Source: Gemmatimonadota bacterium (GTDB lineage Bacteria; Gemmatimonadota; Gemmatimonadetes; Gemmatimonadales; GWC2-71-9). Taken from it: a stretch of 47,004 bases of DNA. The translations under genes and the position numbers were made by a program. The DNA lies in contig QHVB01000038.1 of NCBI GenBank assembly GCA_003222195.1, positions 1 to 47,004 of the forward strand. The letters are read 5' to 3'. The notes beneath the pieces are model-generated. The model did not search any database, was not told the origin of the DNA, and saw only the letters and a program-made list of their open reading frames with translations. Of this stretch, positions 45,803 through 47,004 are shown in pieces (position 1 is the stretch's first letter; every line of letters starts with the position of its first letter).

Positions 45803-46726
45803 CTACGGCTTGCTCCACTCGACCACGCGCCGCACGCCATCTCGCAGGGCCACGGTCGGTTTCCAGTCCCACGTTCGTCGCGCCACAGCCGGATCGAGGC
45901 AGCTGTGTGCGATGTCGCCCGGTCGGTCCGCTGCGTAGGTGGGTTCCTGTGTGTATCGCGTCGCGGCTGCGACTTCGCGAAACAGCTCCAGGTCCGAGAC
46001 CTCGCGTCCCCATCCCAGATTCGCGATGACACCGGCGGGTCCCGACGCGGCCCGGATGATCGCCGCCACGACGTCGCCCACATAGATGTAGTCGCGCGTC
46101 TTGCTGCCGTCGCCGAAGATCGTCACCGGCTTACCCGCGAGCATCCGATCCGTGAAGATCGCGACGACACCGCCTTCGCCGTCGGACCGCTGCCGTGGTC
46201 CGTACACATTGGCGAATCGCAGCGCCGCGTATTCGATCAGCCCCCGCGCCTGGTATGCATGCAGGTAGTGCTCGAACGCGAGCTTGCTCGAACCGTAATC
46301 GGAAATCGGTCGCGTCGGGTGGGTCTCGGGAACTGGCAGGCGGTCGGGGGTGCCGTAGACGGCCGCCGACGACGCGTACACGACACGCCGCGCCCCGGCG
46401 GCGTGCGCCGCGCGCAGGACGTTCAGGCCGCCGAGCACATTGACTCGGGCATCGTAGTCCGGCTCCCGAATGGACCTGCCCACGTCCGTCTGCGCCGCGG
46501 CGTGGAACACGACGTCGGGTTTGAACGAGGCGACGACGTCGCGAAGCGACGGCCAGTCGCAGATGTCGATGCGTTGGAAACGCGCCCCGGAAGGAACATT
46601 GCTCGCCGAGCCGGTCGAGAGATCGTCGAGGACGCAGACGGTGTGGCCATCCGATACGAGGCGGTCGACGAGATGGGAACCGATGAAGCCTGCCCCACCC
46701 GTCACGAGGGCGCGCAACGCCGCCAA
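45803..46726 (-). CDS. NAD-dependent sugar-nucleotide epimerase/dehydratase (GalE-like, extended SDR)
   Basis: A 307-residue extended short-chain dehydrogenase. The cofactor motif TGGAGFIGSHL is at about 9-19, the DLSTG acidic end of strand 2 follows, the catalytic Ser and Tyr-x-x-x-Lys are in YASSAAVYG and DYGSSK, and RFANVYGPRQ is the substrate-binding block of UDP-sugar 4-epimerases. It is slightly shorter than E. coli GalE (338). The start is TTG at 46726 after an AGGGG-type site; a second TTG three codons on is possible. Likely interconverts UDP-Glc/UDP-Gal or their N-acetyl forms for the glycosyltransferase downstream. Confidence 0.88.
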   Translation of the reverse strand: MAALRALVTGGAGFIGSHLVDRLVSDGHTVCVLDDLSTGSASNVPSGARFQRIDICDWPSLRDVVASFKPDVVFHAAAQTDVGRSIREPDYDARVNVLGGLNVLRAAHAAGARRVVYASSAAVYGTPDRLPVPETHPTRPISDYGSSKLAFEHYLHAYQARGLIEYAALRFANVYGPRQRSDGEGGVVAIFTDRMLAGKPVTIFGDGSKTRDYIYVGDVVAAIIRAASGPAGVIANLGWGREVSDLELFREVAAATRYTQEPTYAADRPGDIAHSCLDPAVARRTWDWKPTVALRDGVRRVVEWSKP

Positions 46727-46792
46727 GGGTTCGTCCCCTTTCCTTCGGTTTCCTCCGCTTCTACCTTCCTTAGCACCTTAAGCTAGTAGATG

Positions 46793-46867
46793 CGGGGCGT
46801 AGCGCAGTCCGGTTAGCGCGCCTGGTTCGGGACCAGGAGGTCGGTGGTTCAAATCCACTCGCCCCGA
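46793..46867 (+). tRNA. tRNA-Pro(CGG)
   Basis: A 75-base cloverleaf: acceptor CGGGGCG/CGCCCCG with the C1:G72 pair typical of proline tRNA, anticodon stem CCTGG/CCAGG with loop TTCGGGA (anticodon CGG), T-loop TTCAAAT, discriminator A. CCA is not encoded. Its 3' end is duplicated downstream. Confidence 0.94.
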
Positions 46868-46992
46868 CTAAGATTCACAACGACTTAGCCTTGCGCTGGT
46901 CAGCCTGTTGCACCTGGAGTGGTTCAAATCCGTTCGCCGCGACTTGTAGCTACAAGGACTTAGCCCTCCAGTGTTGGACTCCGCTGCCATTG
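46843..46992 (+). repeat. Imperfect 75-base tandem duplication including the tRNA-Pro 3' end
   Basis: The sequence GGTTCAAATCC in the tRNA T-arm (46846) recurs exactly 75 bases later (46921), followed by CGTTCGCCGCGACT, a near copy of the tRNA 3' end. The match continues downstream (GACTTAGCC at 46882 and at 46957). The second copy lacks the 5' half of a tRNA and cannot fold as one. It may be an old attachment-site duplication or a decayed tandem tRNA. No other gene is seen from 46868 to the window end. Confidence 0.65.
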
Positions 46993-47004
46993 CTGCTGCC
47001 AGTT

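Noticed and set aside
46918-46992. Possible second tRNA-Pro gene
   Set aside because: Only the T-arm and acceptor end match; there is no D-arm or anticodon arm, and the acceptor strand has no partner.

Overview
The window looks like a high-GC, Gram-negative, LPS-bearing bacterium of the Gemmatimonadota, or a close relative. Three SusC/SusD outer-membrane uptake pairs occur on non-Bacteroidetes-like, GC-rich DNA with ordinary GGAGG Shine-Dalgarno sites. There are many small outer-membrane barrels and lipoproteins, an LPS Kdo transferase, an Mla-type lipid transporter and a short RpoD-type sigma factor. The phylum call is inference from protein style; no rRNA is present. About 42 protein genes (one partial at the left edge) and six tRNAs are supported. 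Most genes lie on the minus strand. No CRISPR array or insertion sequence was seen.

Layout. 1-13833: two SusC-SusD-small lipoprotein modules on the minus strand flank a plus-strand group (DsbA-like protein, WaaA, two tandem sister lipoproteins). 13934-17772: a lipoprotein and five small outer-membrane barrel proteins, several followed by hairpin terminators. 17857-22031: F1-ATPase genes in the order atpA-atpG-atpD-atpC, without the delta subunit or any Fo gene, and with an epsilon subunit lacking its C-terminal domain. 22126-25995: an AraC-like regulator, a NUDIX hydrolase and an mlaE-mlaF-mlaD-like transporter operon. 26068-27783: a primary-type sigma factor and, divergently, a five-tRNA array (Ala, Gly, fMet, Val, Arg) behind a near-consensus promoter. 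27749-46726: a 19-kb, almost unbroken minus-strand sugar locus. 46793-47004: tRNA-Pro followed by an imperfect duplication of its 3' end.

The 19-kb locus is the most interesting part. In transcription order it encodes an NAD-dependent sugar epimerase, a processive family-2 glycosyltransferase, a TPR/outer-membrane-barrel protein fused to inner-membrane helices, an N-acetylhexosamine 1-kinase (NahK-like), an ECF sigma factor, a sugar nucleotidyltransferase, a sodium:solute symporter, a FecR anti-sigma sensor, a SusC with a signalling (STN) domain, SusD, a GH123-like/DUF4091 protein and a DUF5107 protein. Read together these suggest uptake and cleavage of an N-acetylhexosamine glycan, activation of the freed sugar by kinase and nucleotidyltransferase to a UDP-sugar, and reuse in an exported polysaccharide, under control of an ECF/FecR/STN cell-surface signalling circuit. 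That pathway is inference; the family assignments are better supported.

Three non-coding patterns recur: inverted repeats built from 7-base units (19558-19618, 23398-23503, 27550-27626), a palindrome present in two copies (15800-15823, 26021-26048), and hairpins between susD and the following lipoprotein gene in both simple SusCD modules.
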